A stretch of 64,000 nt of DNA from JADJOY01 sp046331705 [NCBI: bacterium] (GTDB lineage: Bacteria; JADJOY01), in contig JAXLQJ010000012.1 in the NCBI GenBank assembly GCA_046331705.1, positions 1-64,000 of the forward strand, read 5' to 3'. The position numbers and the translations under genes were made by a program. Below, one piece after another: positions 17,259 through 27,222 of the stretch; the first letter of the stretch is position 1, and each line of letters opens with the position of its first letter. Below the pieces are notes generated by a model. It had not been told where the DNA came from, searched no databases, and saw nothing but the letters and a program-made list of their open reading frames with translations.

Positions 17259-17334
17259 TCGGTGCACATGTCCCGCCGATGCTCGTTCTCCCCGAGTCGG
17301 TCGACGGGAATTCGTCCATGAAACGGGGAGATCC

Positions 17335-19409
17335 ATGCAACGGAGTCGGCTGCGTCGCCGCGCCACGGCGGCGATTCTCGTCACCCTGATCGGTCTCGCG
17401 GCTTGCAGCGGGGGCAACTCGGCATCGCCGCCTCCGCCTCCCCGCCGACCTCGCTCGCGCTCGACGTGGTCTTCCCTCCGCCGCGCTCGCTTTACGAGGG
17501 CGACCGGATCACGGTTCGCGGAACGACCGTGGGCTCGCCCACGGTGGAGAGCGTCGAGGTGGCCGGGGTGGCGGCCACTTCCAGCGACGCCTTCCGGACG
17601 TGGCAAGCGTCGCTGCCGCTCGAGCAGGGCGACACGACGTTCGAGGTGCGCGCCCGCGGCTCGATCGACGGTGCCCCGCGGGAGGAAAAGGCCGTCCAGG
17701 AGGTGACGGCCCACCCGCTCCTCGACAGCCCGCAGGCAATCGAGGTGGATCGAGCCCACGACGCGTGGGTGGTCCAGACCGGCTCCGGCCTGCTCGTGAT
17801 CGATCGTGCCACCGGCGCGCGCCGCCGAGTGTCGGTCGGAGGCGATCTCACCGGACTCGACGACCTCGGCCAGCGCGCCTTCTTGGTCGGCTGCGGGGGG
17901 CGCGGGAACTTGTGCTCGATCGCCGTGGTCTCGCTTCTCGATGGTTCGCAGCTCTTCGATCTCTTCGTCGGCTGGGCCTCGAGCAGCGTCGCCGTCGACG
18001 AAACGCGAGGTCGCGTCCTCTACCACGACTCGAGCGAGCTGCTGCGTCTCTACGCGACTGACCTCACGAGCGGTGCGACGACGCTGGAGTGGAAGTCGGC
18101 GGACGATCCGGCGTACGGAAGCTACGGACCGATCGCGTTCGATGCGGCCCACGACCGAGTCATCGGCACCGATGGGCATCGCCCCGGACGGTTTCTCGCG
18201 GGCCTCGATCTCAACTCGGGCGTCGAGCAGGTGCTGTCGCCGTCGGGGACCGATGCGGAAGCCGACATCGACAATGCGTCGAAACTCTGCGTCACGGCGG
18301 CCGGCGACCGCGTCTACACCGCGAGCCGTCCCGACGCCGACACGACTGCGCGTACGATCCTCGCCGTGGACCTCGCGACCGGCGAGCGGTACGAGCTGAG
18401 CGGCCCTGCGCGCGGCGCCGGTCCTGCGCTCGGCGAAACCAGTGGTCTCGCCCTCGAGGAGTCGCAGAACCGCCTGCTCGCCGCTCATCCCACCGAGCAG
18501 TCGATCGTCGGGATCGATCTCGCGAGTGGCGATCGGTCGTTCGTGCTGGCGGATCGCATCGGCGAGGGTCCGGCGCTCGCCGGCGGCCCCTTCACCGTGG
18601 ACCGGGACGCGGGGCGCGCTTTCCTCGTGTCGGGACGCCGCGTGCTGGAGATCGACCTCGCGACCGGCGACCGGCGCGTCGTCACCGACGACGCCGACGG
18701 TGCCAAGCCACAAGTGTGCACGCCTTCCGCGATCACCGCAGCGGGCGATCGTCTGTGGGTGGCTGCCTACGGAACGTGCGGGGGGCCCAAGGGCACGATC
18801 CCGCTCGTCGAGGTGGACCGAAAGACCGGCGTGCGCACGCTGATCTCCGCGGATGCGCGAGGGGAAGGTCCTGGCCTGAAAGCGGTGTCCGGGATCGCGT
18901 TCGACGGCGGCGGCCGGCTGTTCGCCGTCGATCCCTCACTTCACGCGCTCTTCGCCATCGACTTCGACACCGGCGATCGGCATCTCGTGACGGACGGCAC
19001 GCGCGGCACCGGGCCTGCCATGGGCGACGTCCGGTCGATCGCGTACGAGCCCAGTCGCGCTCGACCCCTCGTGGGCGCCAGCGACGGGATCTTTGCGATC
19101 GATCCCGCCACCGGCGACCGCGTGCTGCTCGCGGCACCGCCTGTCGGGGACGATGGGAACGCAGTTCGCCCGGGACCGATCGCCGTGGATGCGACAGGCG
19201 AGCGTGCGTGGTTCACGGACACCGAGCGCATCGCCGAAGCGGATCTCACGTCGGGGACGAGCCGGGTGCTGCCCGGACGGTTCAAGAACCTCGACGGCCT
19301 CGGCGCCGTGTCCGGATCGAAAGTCCTGGTGGGCTGGAACGACTACGATCTGCACGCGGTCTTCTGGATCGACCCGGTAACCGCGGAGACCGCCGTGATC
19401 TCCCGCTGA
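17335..19409 (+). CDS. Beta-propeller lipoprotein, one apparent -1 frameshift in the Pro-rich linker
   Basis: ATG at 17335 begins a clear lipoprotein signal (MQRSRLRRRATAAILVTLIGL, lipobox LAAC, then SGGNSASPPPPP). The frame then turns to Arg-rich nonsense, while the adjacent frame continues with ALDVVFPPPRSLYEGDRI and a long propeller. One base missing in the C-run near 17440 explains this. The corrected protein is ~691 residues. It starts with an Ig-like strand region (EGDRITVRGTTVG) followed by repeated blades of the form 'I.AVDLATGER', 'GIDLASGDRS', 'EIDLATGDRR', 'AIDFDTGDRH', 'AIDPATGDR'. It is probably a cell-surface scaffold or binding protein; no catalytic residue is apparent. Confidence 0.75.
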
Positions 19410-19422
19410 AGCGCACGGGAGA

Positions 19423-22029
19423 TCAGTCGTCGTCGAGGTCGTGCGTGACCCGCCGCTCTTCGCGCTCTTCGCGGCCGGGCTCTTCCAGCGTCCGGACGAG
19501 GTCCGGCACCGCGGGCGGCGGCGTGCCCTTTCGGTAGCGCCAGTAGAGCTCGGCCGCCTCGGGATTCTTGTCGATCTCCGACCAGTCGAAGCCGCGCGAC
19601 ATCGCCGTCAGCTCGTTCTCCGGTCCGGTGTAGACCACGTCGGGGAAGCGTCGCGCCTCGCGCACGAAAGGGGTGTCGTCGGGCCGGGTCGTGAAGACGT
19701 CGTACATGCCGGTGGCCTTCGCGTCCCAGCGGTGCATCGGTGCCGAGCCCAGGATCAGCTCGATGGTCTTGTGGATGTTGGGCATGGAGTACTGCACGCT
19801 CGAGGTGTAGTTCCGCTTCACCCATGGCCCCGCGGCCACCATCGGGCAGCGGTGCTTCTCGACGTGGTCGTAGCCGTGCTGCGAGTCGTCCTCGAAGATC
19901 ACCACCAGCGACTCGTTCCACACCGGGCTGTGGGAGATCGTGTCCACGACCATGCCCACGGCCTCGTCGTTGTCCGCCACCCACGCCTCGGGCACGAGCT
20001 GGCCGACCGAAAGGCCGAAGCCGTGGTTGTTGGGCAGGAAGATCCACGAGAAGGCCGGGACCGTGCCGTTGGCGACGCTGGCGCCGAACTCCTTCTGGAA
20101 TTGCAGCGCGCGGTCGTGGTCCTTGAACTGCGAGTCGAGCAGAAACGGGTAATCGAGCAGGATGTTGCCGCGGTAACGGTCGAGGAGGCTGAGCCCGAAG
20201 TTCTCGGCGCCGCCGAAGCCGAAGGCGAAGATGCCTTGCTCGATGAGGTGCGGCATGAAGAAGCGTGATTCGGGGATGGTGCCCGGCGTCAGGCTCACGG
20301 CGGGATCGGAGAGCCCGTAGTCGCCGTAGTCGAGCACCCACACCTTCTCCACCCAGTCGGGCTCGATGCCGGCGGCGGCCCATTGGTGGCCGTCGATCGA
20401 GCTCTCGCTGTCGCAGTAGAAGTTGTCGAAGAGCGTGTACTCACGCGCCAGCTTGCGCTGGTTCGGGATCACGTCCTCGCCCCACAGCGTGTAGCTCGGC
20501 TCGCCGTCGCCCTTGCCGAGATCGCCGTACGCCGAGTCGTAAGAAAAGTTCTCCTTGATGATGAAGAACACGTGCTTGATCGGCGAGCGGCCGCTGGCGT
20601 CCGGGCTCGGCAGCGCCGTGTCGTTGCCCTTCGAGAGGTCGAAGTAGCGCGATTGGCGGTCGTTGTTCTCCGCGACGATCGTGGTGAGCTCCTGGAGCCG
20701 TTCGCTCGAAGGGATCGGCGTCGCGAGCAGCGAGCCGAAGAGCTGGCGTCCCACCGGATCGGTGCTCGCGAAATCGTCGGTGCCGTTCACGAACGTGGTG
20801 GGGCCGTCGCCGCGCCCCTTGCCGTTGAGCACGTAGAGCGTCTTCGAGTCCGGCGAGAGTGCCACGTCGGTTGGATACCACTCGGTGGGAATCGTGCCGC
20901 GCACCGAGCCGGCGGTCACGTCCACCACCGCCACCAGGTTCTCGCCGGCGCCGGCGACGTAGAGCGTCTTGCCGTCGGGCGTGAGCGTCATGAGCGTGGG
21001 ATAGATGCCCTTGAGCGCGGCGCCGTCGTCGTGGAGCGAGATCCGGCGCGTGACGGCGAGCGTGCTGGCGTCGATCTCCACGATCTCGTCGGTCTTGTTG
21101 CACGCGACCAGCACGCGCTTGCCGTTGGGCGTGACCACGATCCCTTCGGGGCCGAGGCCCACGTGGACGGCGCCGATCGAGCGCGCCGCGTCGAGATCGA
21201 GCACGGTCACGGTGTCGCCCTGCGCCGGGTTCGCCACCGTGGAGATGTTCGACGCGAAGAGTCGCTTGCCGTTCGGAGTGAGCGCGAGCGCGTACGGCTC
21301 GGGTCCGGTCGCGATGTCGAGTTGCGCGCCGGTCGCGAGATCGAGCCGCGCGACCTTCTTCTGGATGAAGCAGCTCGTGTAGAGCTGCGATTCGTCGGTC
21401 GAGAGCACGACGTCCGTCGTGTAGCAGTCGTGAAGCTCCCAGAGCCGATCGAAGGTCACGCGCCCGTCGCCATCGAAGCGATAGCGCTGGATGGTTCGGT
21501 CGTAGCCGCCAGCGGCGTAGAGCCGCTCGCCCGCGGCGTCGAAGCGCAATCCCAAGTGCATGGAGCGGCGCTGCATGGGCACTTCCTGCACCACCTGCAT
21601 CGTTCGGAGATCGACGACGCGCAGTCGCTCTTCCTTGTCGCGATGGTCGGCGGGATCCTTGATGGTGCCGAAGCCATTCTCGTTGACGGCGGCGAATCGG
21701 CCGCCCGGGTGGATGGCGATCCGCGTGGGGAACGTCCCGAGGCGCAGCGCGGGAGCGACCGGCCGGATCAGGCGGCCGTTGACGAGGATGTTCGAGTCTC
21801 CAGCGCTGGCGGTGGGACGCGCGAACGCGAGCTCGTTGGCCACCGGAAAGGCTGGTTCGCGGCAATGTCCGGAGGAGCAGACACCGTCCCCCGCGCATTC
21901 GAGCGATGATTGGCAACGCGCGGTACCGCTGTCGCAGCCGGCAGCGGCGCTCAGCACGAGCGCGAGAAGCCATGCGCGTGCAGCGCGCGGGGAAAGCGGC
22001 GCCGGCCGCGACTCTTCCGGAAGTGACAT
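19423..22029 (-). CDS. Lipoprotein with beta-propeller and phosphoesterase (phospholipase C-like) domain
   Basis: 868 residues from the ATG at 22029, which starts a signal peptide (AWLLALVLSAAAGC). A small EGF/disulphide-like region (CQSSLECAGDGVCSSGHC) is followed by a YVTN-type seven-bladed propeller (TVLDLDAARSIGAVHVGLGP, VVTPNGKRVLVAC, LTPDGKTLYVAG, LSPDSKTLYVLN). The C-terminal half is a PF04185-type phosphoesterase (HVFFIIKENFSYDSAYGD, FDNFYCDSESSIDGHQW, VVIFEDDSQHGYDHVEKHRCP). Metal ligands E/N near KENFSYD and D/H near EDDSQHGYDHVEKH are present, so activity is plausible, against phospholipids, phosphate esters or teichoic-like polymers outside the cell. Convergent with the 17335 gene. 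Confidence 0.88.
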   Translation of the reverse strand: MSLPEESRPAPLSPRAARAWLLALVLSAAAGCDSGTARCQSSLECAGDGVCSSGHCREPAFPVANELAFARPTASAGDSNILVNGRLIRPVAPALRLGTFPTRIAIHPGGRFAAVNENGFGTIKDPADHRDKEERLRVVDLRTMQVVQEVPMQRRSMHLGLRFDAAGERLYAAGGYDRTIQRYRFDGDGRVTFDRLWELHDCYTTDVVLSTDESQLYTSCFIQKKVARLDLATGAQLDIATGPEPYALALTPNGKRLFASNISTVANPAQGDTVTVLDLDAARSIGAVHVGLGPEGIVVTPNGKRVLVACNKTDEIVEIDASTLAVTRRISLHDDGAALKGIYPTLMTLTPDGKTLYVAGAGENLVAVVDVTAGSVRGTIPTEWYPTDVALSPDSKTLYVLNGKGRGDGPTTFVNGTDDFASTDPVGRQLFGSLLATPIPSSERLQELTTIVAENNDRQSRYFDLSKGNDTALPSPDASGRSPIKHVFFIIKENFSYDSAYGDLGKGDGEPSYTLWGEDVIPNQRKLAREYTLFDNFYCDSESSIDGHQWAAAGIEPDWVEKVWVLDYGDYGLSDPAVSLTPGTIPESRFFMPHLIEQGIFAFGFGGAENFGLSLLDRYRGNILLDYPFLLDSQFKDHDRALQFQKEFGASVANGTVPAFSWIFLPNNHGFGLSVGQLVPEAWVADNDEAVGMVVDTISHSPVWNESLVVIFEDDSQHGYDHVEKHRCPMVAAGPWVKRNYTSSVQYSMPNIHKTIELILGSAPMHRWDAKATGMYDVFTTRPDDTPFVREARRFPDVVYTGPENELTAMSRGFDWSEIDKNPEAAELYWRYRKGTPPPAVPDLVRTLEEPGREEREERRVTHDLDDD

Positions 22030-22147
22030 GAGGTGATCCTCGGCGGCCGGACCGAAGTGGCCGCGCCGCCGAGGATGCAACAAATCAGCGCCGAGTGACG
22101 ACCCCGTGACGCCGTGGTCGAGCGTCGGGCATGACGCACGCCTTCGA

Positions 22148-22178
22148 GCTCTCCCGGTGCCGGTGGCACCGGGAGAGC
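22148..22178 (-). terminator. Strong hairpin terminator of arsRM
   Basis: GCTCTCCCGGTGCC at 22148-22161 pairs perfectly with GGCACCGGGAGAGC at 22165-22178 around a 3-base loop, 8 bases after the arsM stop. No T-tract follows, so it may be a GC-rich intrinsic terminator or a 3' stabilising hairpin. Confidence 0.7.
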
Positions 22179-22185
22179 GTTGCGA

Positions 22186-23055
22186 TCACTCGAGCGGCAG
22201 CGGCTTGCGGCCGAACACGCGCACGCTCGCGATCTTGCCCTCGAGCTGCCTCGCGAGGCCGAGCGCGGTGTCGCGCGTGCGCGGCAGACCGAGCTGCTCG
22301 AGAAGCGCCATCAGCTCGCCCTCGGCGTCCGAGGCGAAGCCCAGGATCGACTCGGCGTCGTAGACGAAGCGATCCCGCACGGCGACGTCGACGAGGCCGG
22401 CGGCGCGCAGCCCACCCAGATACTCGGCCTCCGGAATCGCACCCGCCACGCACGAGACGTAGAGCGAGATGCTGTGCTTCGCCCAATCGGGCATCTCCTC
22501 GGCGACGATGTCGGACACCAGCATCCGTCCGCCGGGCTTGAGCACGCGGGCCACCTCGCCGAAGACCTTCGGCTTCTCGGGCGAGAGGTTGAGGACGCAG
22601 TTCGAGATGATCCAGTCGACGCTGCCGGTCTCGATCGGCAGCGCCTCGATGATGCCCTTGCGGATCTCGACGTTGGCGAGGCCGGCGGCGGCGACGTTCT
22701 GGCGCGCGCGCTCGATCATCGCGTCGGTCATGTCGACGCCGATGACGCGACCGCTGGGGCCGACCTTGCGCGCCGCGAGGATCAGATCGAGCCCGGCGCC
22801 CGAGCCGAGATCGACGACCACGTCGCCGGGGCCGATCTCGGTGAGCGCCGTCGGGTTGCCGCAGCCGAACGTCGTGCCGGTGGCCTCGCTCGGCACGCTG
22901 GCGAGCTCCGCCGCGGAGTAGCCGATCGATTCGGCCTTCTCCGTCGTCGGCGTGCAGGACGTCTGCGATCCGCAGCAAGACGAGCCGCGGGTGACGGCGG
23001 CGGCATAGGCGCGGGAAACGGATTCGCGGACTTCGTTGGGTCGTGCTTCAGTCAT
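22186..23055 (-). CDS. arsM: Arsenite S-adenosylmethionine methyltransferase
   Basis: 289 residues. The N-terminal part has SCCGSQTSC. The family hallmark FGCGNP is followed by the Rossmann motif VVVDLGSGAGLDLILAARKVGPSG and GVDMTDAMIERAR. The conserved cysteines in SNCVLNLSPEK and in YVSCVAGAI, together with the GCGNP Cys, are the arsenite-binding set. The enzyme converts As(III) to methylated arsenicals using SAM and thiols in the cytosol. Its start overlaps the stop of arsR by 8 bases, and a strong hairpin follows the stop. Confidence 0.95.
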   Translation of the reverse strand: MTEARPNEVRESVSRAYAAAVTRGSSCCGSQTSCTPTTEKAESIGYSAAELASVPSEATGTTFGCGNPTALTEIGPGDVVVDLGSGAGLDLILAARKVGPSGRVIGVDMTDAMIERARQNVAAAGLANVEIRKGIIEALPIETGSVDWIISNCVLNLSPEKPKVFGEVARVLKPGGRMLVSDIVAEEMPDWAKHSISLYVSCVAGAIPEAEYLGGLRAAGLVDVAVRDRFVYDAESILGFASDAEGELMALLEQLGLPRTRDTALGLARQLEGKIASVRVFGRKPLPLE

Positions 23056-23545
23056 GGCTCTTCTCCTTTGCTCGATGGGTTCGTGGCTTCGCGTTGGATC
23101 GAGCGCGGGCGCGCCGCGCGTTGCTCGCGGGCGCCTCGCTCGGAGTGGCCGGCTCCGAGGGAGGCGTGCACGAGACGGCGCAGCAGCTCGGCTGATCGGG
23201 TGGACAGCAGGCTTCGATGGCGTCGGCGATGGCGCGCAGCGTGCGGGCGACCTCGCCGAAGCGCACCGTGTAGCGGACCTCGCGTCCGTTGCGTTCGGCG
23301 GCGAGGATGCCGGCGTCGAGGAGGGTCTTCAGGTGCCGCGACACCACCGAGAGATCGGTGGTGCAGCACGCGGCGACCTCGCTCACCTTGGTGGGCTGAC
23401 CCGCGGTGGCGAGCTGGCTCAGAATGCCGACGCGATTCGGATCGCAGAGCGCCTTGAAGAAGCGCGTCGAGAGGAGCTCGCCCAGGCTCGGGCAGCAGCC
23501 CTCGGCGAGTGCCGCGGGAAGATGAGGATTGCGTGCTTGTGCCAT
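23048..23545 (-). CDS. arsR: ArsR-family As(III)-responsive repressor
   Basis: 165 residues from ATG at 23545. Winged helix: STRFFKALCDPNRVGILSQLA, then VSEVAACCTTDLSVVSRHLKTLLDAGIL, then RNGREVRYTV. The CC in the recognition-helix region and further Cys pairs (GCCPS near the N-terminus, ACCPPDQPSCCAVSC near the C-terminus) supply thiolates for arsenite sensing. A longer frame starting at 23587 would begin inside the -35 element and is rejected. The basic C-terminal tail is unusual. It should repress its own operon with arsM until arsenite binds. Confidence 0.93.
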   Translation of the reverse strand: MAQARNPHLPAALAEGCCPSLGELLSTRFFKALCDPNRVGILSQLATAGQPTKVSEVAACCTTDLSVVSRHLKTLLDAGILAAERNGREVRYTVRFGEVARTLRAIADAIEACCPPDQPSCCAVSCTPPSEPATPSEAPASNARRARARSNAKPRTHRAKEKSHD

Positions 23546-23548
23546 GAC

Positions 23549-23580
23549 GCAATAATTGCTTATTAATGCAACTATGTCAA
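23549..23580 (-). promoter_or_regulatory. arsR promoter with overlapping operator, apparently leaderless
   Basis: On the minus strand TTGACA (23580-23575), a 17-base spacer and AATTAT (23557-23552) form a good sigma-70 promoter. A palindrome GCAATAATTGC (23549-23559) covers the -10, and a second imperfect repeat TTGC..GCAA lies at 23556-23571. The -10 ends only 7 bases before the start codon at 23545, so the transcript probably starts at or next to the ATG. The AT-rich palindrome over the -10 is a natural ArsR operator. Confidence 0.7.
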
Positions 23581-23737
23581 GGCCCACGTTGCCGAAGCGC
23601 GAACGGCACCGCGGCGGTCACGGTCCGCCCGGGCATCGAGCGACCGACGTCGCCGCGCGGACGCGCTCACGCCGAGTGCCGCCCAGTGCCGCCGTGCGCT
23701 TCCGGGCGCACGCGTCGGGGCGCTCTCGGAGTCGCGC

Positions 23738-24469
23738 TCAGCGCGCTTCGGCGCCCGCGAAGATCGGCTCGCCAGCGAGCCAGCGCGCTTCCGCGTCGGG
23801 TGTCTCGAGCGCGACGCGAATCGCGGCGGTGAGCTCGAGGCGCTCACCGTCGAGCCCCGCCGCGCCGATGCCCTCGGCGACGCCCGCCGCAACCGCGCGG
23901 GTGACTTCCCACTGCACGTTCTCGATCTCGAGGTTGCCGCTGCGCGGCCGCTCGTACTCGACCTTGCAGCGCTCGACGTCGAGCGAGCTCCAGCTTCGAC
24001 AGCGCAGCGGACGCACCGGATGGACCGAGCACGAGAAGTCCTCGAGCAGCGCGCAGGGGAGGCGGGTATCGGCGCGCGCCTCCCGTCCGAGTCCGCGCGT
24101 TCGATCGTCGAGGCACGCGAGCTTCTCGCGCACGCGCTCGAGGGACTCGGGCGAGCGGGTTTCGCGCAGGAAGCGCGTCACGCGCAACGCCTCGGCGGCG
24201 CTCACCACCACGTGAACGTGGCAACACCAGCCGCAGCCCGCTTGGCACGCGATGCGCTCGTGGAGCGTGCTCTCGCCCCGCAACGCGTCCGTGAGGCGCA
24301 CGGCGAGCTCGGCGGAATCGCCGAGGAGCGCCTCGAGCGACACGCGCTCGCGCGGTGCCGCGAGCCCCTCGGCGATCGAGCGGCGCGTGGCGTCGCGGAC
24401 GAACGCCGCGAGCCCGCCGGTCGAGTCCTGCGCGTCTGCCTCGTTCATGGGCGTCGCGGGATCGGTCAT
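23738..24469 (-). CDS. YkgJ-type cysteine cluster protein
   Basis: 243 residues from the ATG at 24469 (AGGA ahead of it); the longer upstream frame is not protein-like. The metal-binding cluster CQAGCGWCCHVHVVVSAAEA and the later CALLEDFSC, RCRSW and C of DVERC form the CxxxCxxC-type zinc or iron chelating set of PF03692 proteins. The role of the family is unclear; members may bind Fe-S or zinc in redox or modification steps. It is a single gene facing away from the S9 peptidase. A second, distantly related cluster protein is at 32617-33060. Confidence 0.85.
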   Translation of the reverse strand: MTDPATPMNEADAQDSTGGLAAFVRDATRRSIAEGLAAPRERVSLEALLGDSAELAVRLTDALRGESTLHERIACQAGCGWCCHVHVVVSAAEALRVTRFLRETRSPESLERVREKLACLDDRTRGLGREARADTRLPCALLEDFSCSVHPVRPLRCRSWSSLDVERCKVEYERPRSGNLEIENVQWEVTRAVAAGVAEGIGAAGLDGERLELTAAIRVALETPDAEARWLAGEPIFAGAEAR

Positions 24470-24591
24470 CGGTGAAGTCCTCGCGCGTGCAGCGCCGGTG
24501 TCGCGGGCGTGAACAATGGGGCGCGATCGGCTAGCTTCGCGGCAGTGCCGCGCGCCGGCTCGTGGCGGGCGCGTGGCGAGGAGGAGATCCC

Positions 24592-26724
24592 GTGAAGCGA
24601 AGCACGATCGGATGCGTTGTGGTGAGCCTGTGGATCGCTGGCTGCGCGAAGACGGCGCCAGCGCCGGAGGCACCTGCCGTGGCGCCGGCCGTCGCAGCGC
24701 CGGCGCCCGAAGCCGCCACCGACCTCATCCCGCGCGACGTCCTGTTCGGCAATCCCGATCGCGCGTGGCCCATCCTCAGTCCCGACGGGAAATCCCTCGC
24801 GTTCCTGCAGCCGGAGCAAGGCGTTCTCAACGTGTGGGTCGCACCGGTGGGCAAGCTCGAGCAGGCCAAGCCCGTCACGCACGATCGCGGCCGTGGCATC
24901 CACGAGTATTTCTGGGCGTACACCAACAAGCACATCCTCTACTTGCAGGACAAGGACGGCGACGAGAACGACAAGGTCTTCGTGGTCGACATCGTCACCG
25001 GCAAGGAGAAGGTGCTGACGCCCTTCGACGAGATCCTCGGACCCGACGGCAAGGCGATCACCGGCCCGGACGGCAAGCCGCTGCGTCCCAAGGCGCTCAT
25101 CGCCGAGGTGAGCCCCAAGTTCCCGAACGAGATCCTGATCGGTCTCAATCAGCGCAACCCCAGCTTCCACGACATCTATCGCCTCGACATCAAGTCGGGA
25201 GCGTTGCGCCGTGTGCTCAAGAACGACGAGTTCTCGAGCGTGGTCACCGATCGTGATCTGCGCGTGCGATTCGGCATGCGTCCGCTTCCGGAAGGCGGCT
25301 ACGAGCTGGTCGACATCAGCTCGCCGTCCGCGCCCAAGACCTTCACCAAGGTGGACCTCGAGGACGTCATCACCACGCACCCGATCACGCTCGACTCGAC
25401 TGGCCGCATGCTCTACATGCAGGACAGTCGCAAGCGCGACACCGCCGCCCTCGTGGCGTTCGAGCTCGGCTCGGGCAAGAGCCGCGTGCTGGCCGAGGAG
25501 GCGGGCGCGGACCTGAGCGAGATCCTGGTCCATCCCACGCGGTTGCAGGTGCAAGCCGCGGGCTTCGAGCACGCCCGGCTCGCCTGGCGAGCGCTGGACC
25601 CGAGCGTCGAGGCGGACGTGAAGGCGATCTCGGCGATCGGCGACGGCGACTGGCGCGTGCTCAGCCGTTCGCTCGACGACAGGCGCTGGATCGTGTCGTT
25701 CGAGGTCGACGACGGGCCGCGCCGCTTCTATCTCTACGAGCGCGCCACCAAGAAGCCGACGTTCCTGTTCGCGAACCGAACCCGGCTCGAGTCGGTGAAG
25801 CTCGCCAAGCGCCACCCGGTCACGATCAAGAGCCGGGACGGGCTCGACCTGGTGAGCTACTACACGCTGCCGCTCGACGCGGATGCGTCCGGCTCGGGGA
25901 AGGTGACGAAGCCGCTGCCCATGGTGCTCTGGGTCCACGGCGGCCCGTGGTATCGCGATTCGTGGGGCTACGAGCCGATCCACCAGTGGATGGCCAACCG
26001 CGGCTATGCGGTGCTGAGCGTGAACTACCGCGGCTCCACCGGCTTCGGAAAGGCATTCGTGAACGCCGGCAATCGCGAGTGGGCGGGCAAGATGCACGAG
26101 GATCTGCTCGACGCCGTCGACTGGGCCGTGAAGGAGGGAATCGCCGATCCCGCGCGCGTGTGCATCACGGGCGGCAGCTACGGCGGCTTCGCGACGCTCG
26201 TCGGGCTCACGTTCACGCCCAAGACGTTCGCGTGCGGCGTGGACATCGTCGGCCCCTCGAACCTCGTGACGTTCATGCAGACGCTCCCGCCCTATTGGCA
26301 GCCCGAGGTCGACGAGATGCGCAAGCGCATCGGCGACGAGCGCACCGAGGAGGGGCAGGCGTTCCTGAAGAGCCGCTCGCCGATCTCGCGCGTCGCGGAG
26401 ATCGAACGTCCGCTCTTGATCGGCCAGGGCGCCAACGATCCGCGCGTGAAGCAGGCCGAGTCCGATCAGATCGTGAACGCGATGCTCGGCAAGAAGATCC
26501 CCGTGACCTATCTGCTCTATCCCGACGAAGGCCATGGCTTCCAGCGACCGGAAAACCAGCTCTCGTTCTTCGCCGTGATGGAGGCGTTTCTCTCGAAGCA
26601 CCTGGACGGGCGCTACGAGCCGATCGGCAATTCCTTCGCCGGTTCGTCGGTCGAGGTGCTCGAAGGACGCTCGCTCGTTCCCGGTCTCGCCGACGTGAAG
26701 AGCGCGCGCCCGAAGAAGGATTGA
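24592..26724 (+). CDS. S9 prolyl-oligopeptidase-family lipoprotein
   Basis: 710 residues. GTG at 24592 is preceded by an excellent GAGGAGGAGA site and starts a signal peptide with lipobox LWIAGC. A Pro/Ala linker leads to an N-terminal propeller (FLQPEQGVLNVWVAPVG, YLQDKDGDENDKVFVVD). The C-terminal alpha/beta hydrolase has oxyanion HGGPWYRDSWGY, nucleophile GGSYGGFATL, acid QGANDPRVKQAES and catalytic His in DEGHGF. It should cleave peptides in the periplasm or at the outer membrane. All catalytic residues are present. Similar exported dipeptidyl/acylaminoacyl peptidases are common in protein-degrading predatory bacteria. Confidence 0.93.
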   Translation: MKRSTIGCVVVSLWIAGCAKTAPAPEAPAVAPAVAAPAPEAATDLIPRDVLFGNPDRAWPILSPDGKSLAFLQPEQGVLNVWVAPVGKLEQAKPVTHDRGRGIHEYFWAYTNKHILYLQDKDGDENDKVFVVDIVTGKEKVLTPFDEILGPDGKAITGPDGKPLRPKALIAEVSPKFPNEILIGLNQRNPSFHDIYRLDIKSGALRRVLKNDEFSSVVTDRDLRVRFGMRPLPEGGYELVDISSPSAPKTFTKVDLEDVITTHPITLDSTGRMLYMQDSRKRDTAALVAFELGSGKSRVLAEEAGADLSEILVHPTRLQVQAAGFEHARLAWRALDPSVEADVKAISAIGDGDWRVLSRSLDDRRWIVSFEVDDGPRRFYLYERATKKPTFLFANRTRLESVKLAKRHPVTIKSRDGLDLVSYYTLPLDADASGSGKVTKPLPMVLWVHGGPWYRDSWGYEPIHQWMANRGYAVLSVNYRGSTGFGKAFVNAGNREWAGKMHEDLLDAVDWAVKEGIADPARVCITGGSYGGFATLVGLTFTPKTFACGVDIVGPSNLVTFMQTLPPYWQPEVDEMRKRIGDERTEEGQAFLKSRSPISRVAEIERPLLIGQGANDPRVKQAESDQIVNAMLGKKIPVTYLLYPDEGHGFQRPENQLSFFAVMEAFLSKHLDGRYEPIGNSFAGSSVEVLEGRSLVPGLADVKSARPKKD

Positions 26725-26802
26725 GCGCGCGGACCGCGCGTCCGTCATGCGCCGCGAGGTGAGGTGGACGCTCGCCTGGATGTCGCACGCGGAGCCATCG
26801 CC

Positions 26803-27222
26803 ATGCTCGACGGCCTCACGCTCTCACGCGAGTGGATGGTCGGGCTGGTCATCGCTTCCCTCGTCACGCTGATCGCGAGCCCGCTGGTGCTCGCGGCCGT
26901 GCTCGCGTGGATGCCTGCGGACTATTTTCGGAACGACCCGGCGCCGCCCTCGAGCTTCGCCGGCCGGCATCCCGCCGTGCGGATCGCCTTTCACGTCGCC
27001 AAGAACGTGGTGGGGACGCTGCTGTTCGCCGCGGGCGTGGTGATGCTCGTGACGCCGGGGCAGGGGGTGCTCACGATCCTCGCCGGCCTCCTCTTGCTCG
27101 ATCTGCCCGGCAAGCGCGTGGTCGAGCTGCGCATCGTGCGTAACCCGCACGTCCTGCGCGCCGTCAACAAGCTGCGCGCGCGCGCTCACCATCCGCCGCT
27201 CGAGCTGCCGCCGGAGGATTGA
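26803..27222 (+). CDS. PGPGW-family small membrane protein
   Basis: 139 residues from ATG at 26803 (a GTG at 26764 is an alternative). Two hydrophobic regions (MVGLVIASLVTLIASPLVLAAVLAWM and VVGTLLFAAGVVMLVTPGQGVLTILAGLLLLDLPGK). The second contains the TPGQG..L.GL..L core that defines PF09656 transmembrane proteins. Function unknown. A double hairpin follows the stop. Confidence 0.75.
   Translation: MLDGLTLSREWMVGLVIASLVTLIASPLVLAAVLAWMPADYFRNDPAPPSSFAGRHPAVRIAFHVAKNVVGTLLFAAGVVMLVTPGQGVLTILAGLLLLDLPGKRVVELRIVRNPHVLRAVNKLRARAHHPPLELPPED

Noticed and set aside
15825-18713. 962-codon open frame on the minus strand
   Set aside because: Antisense to the methyltransferase and the propeller lipoprotein. 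It has no domain signature, and the sense frames have motifs and ribosome sites.
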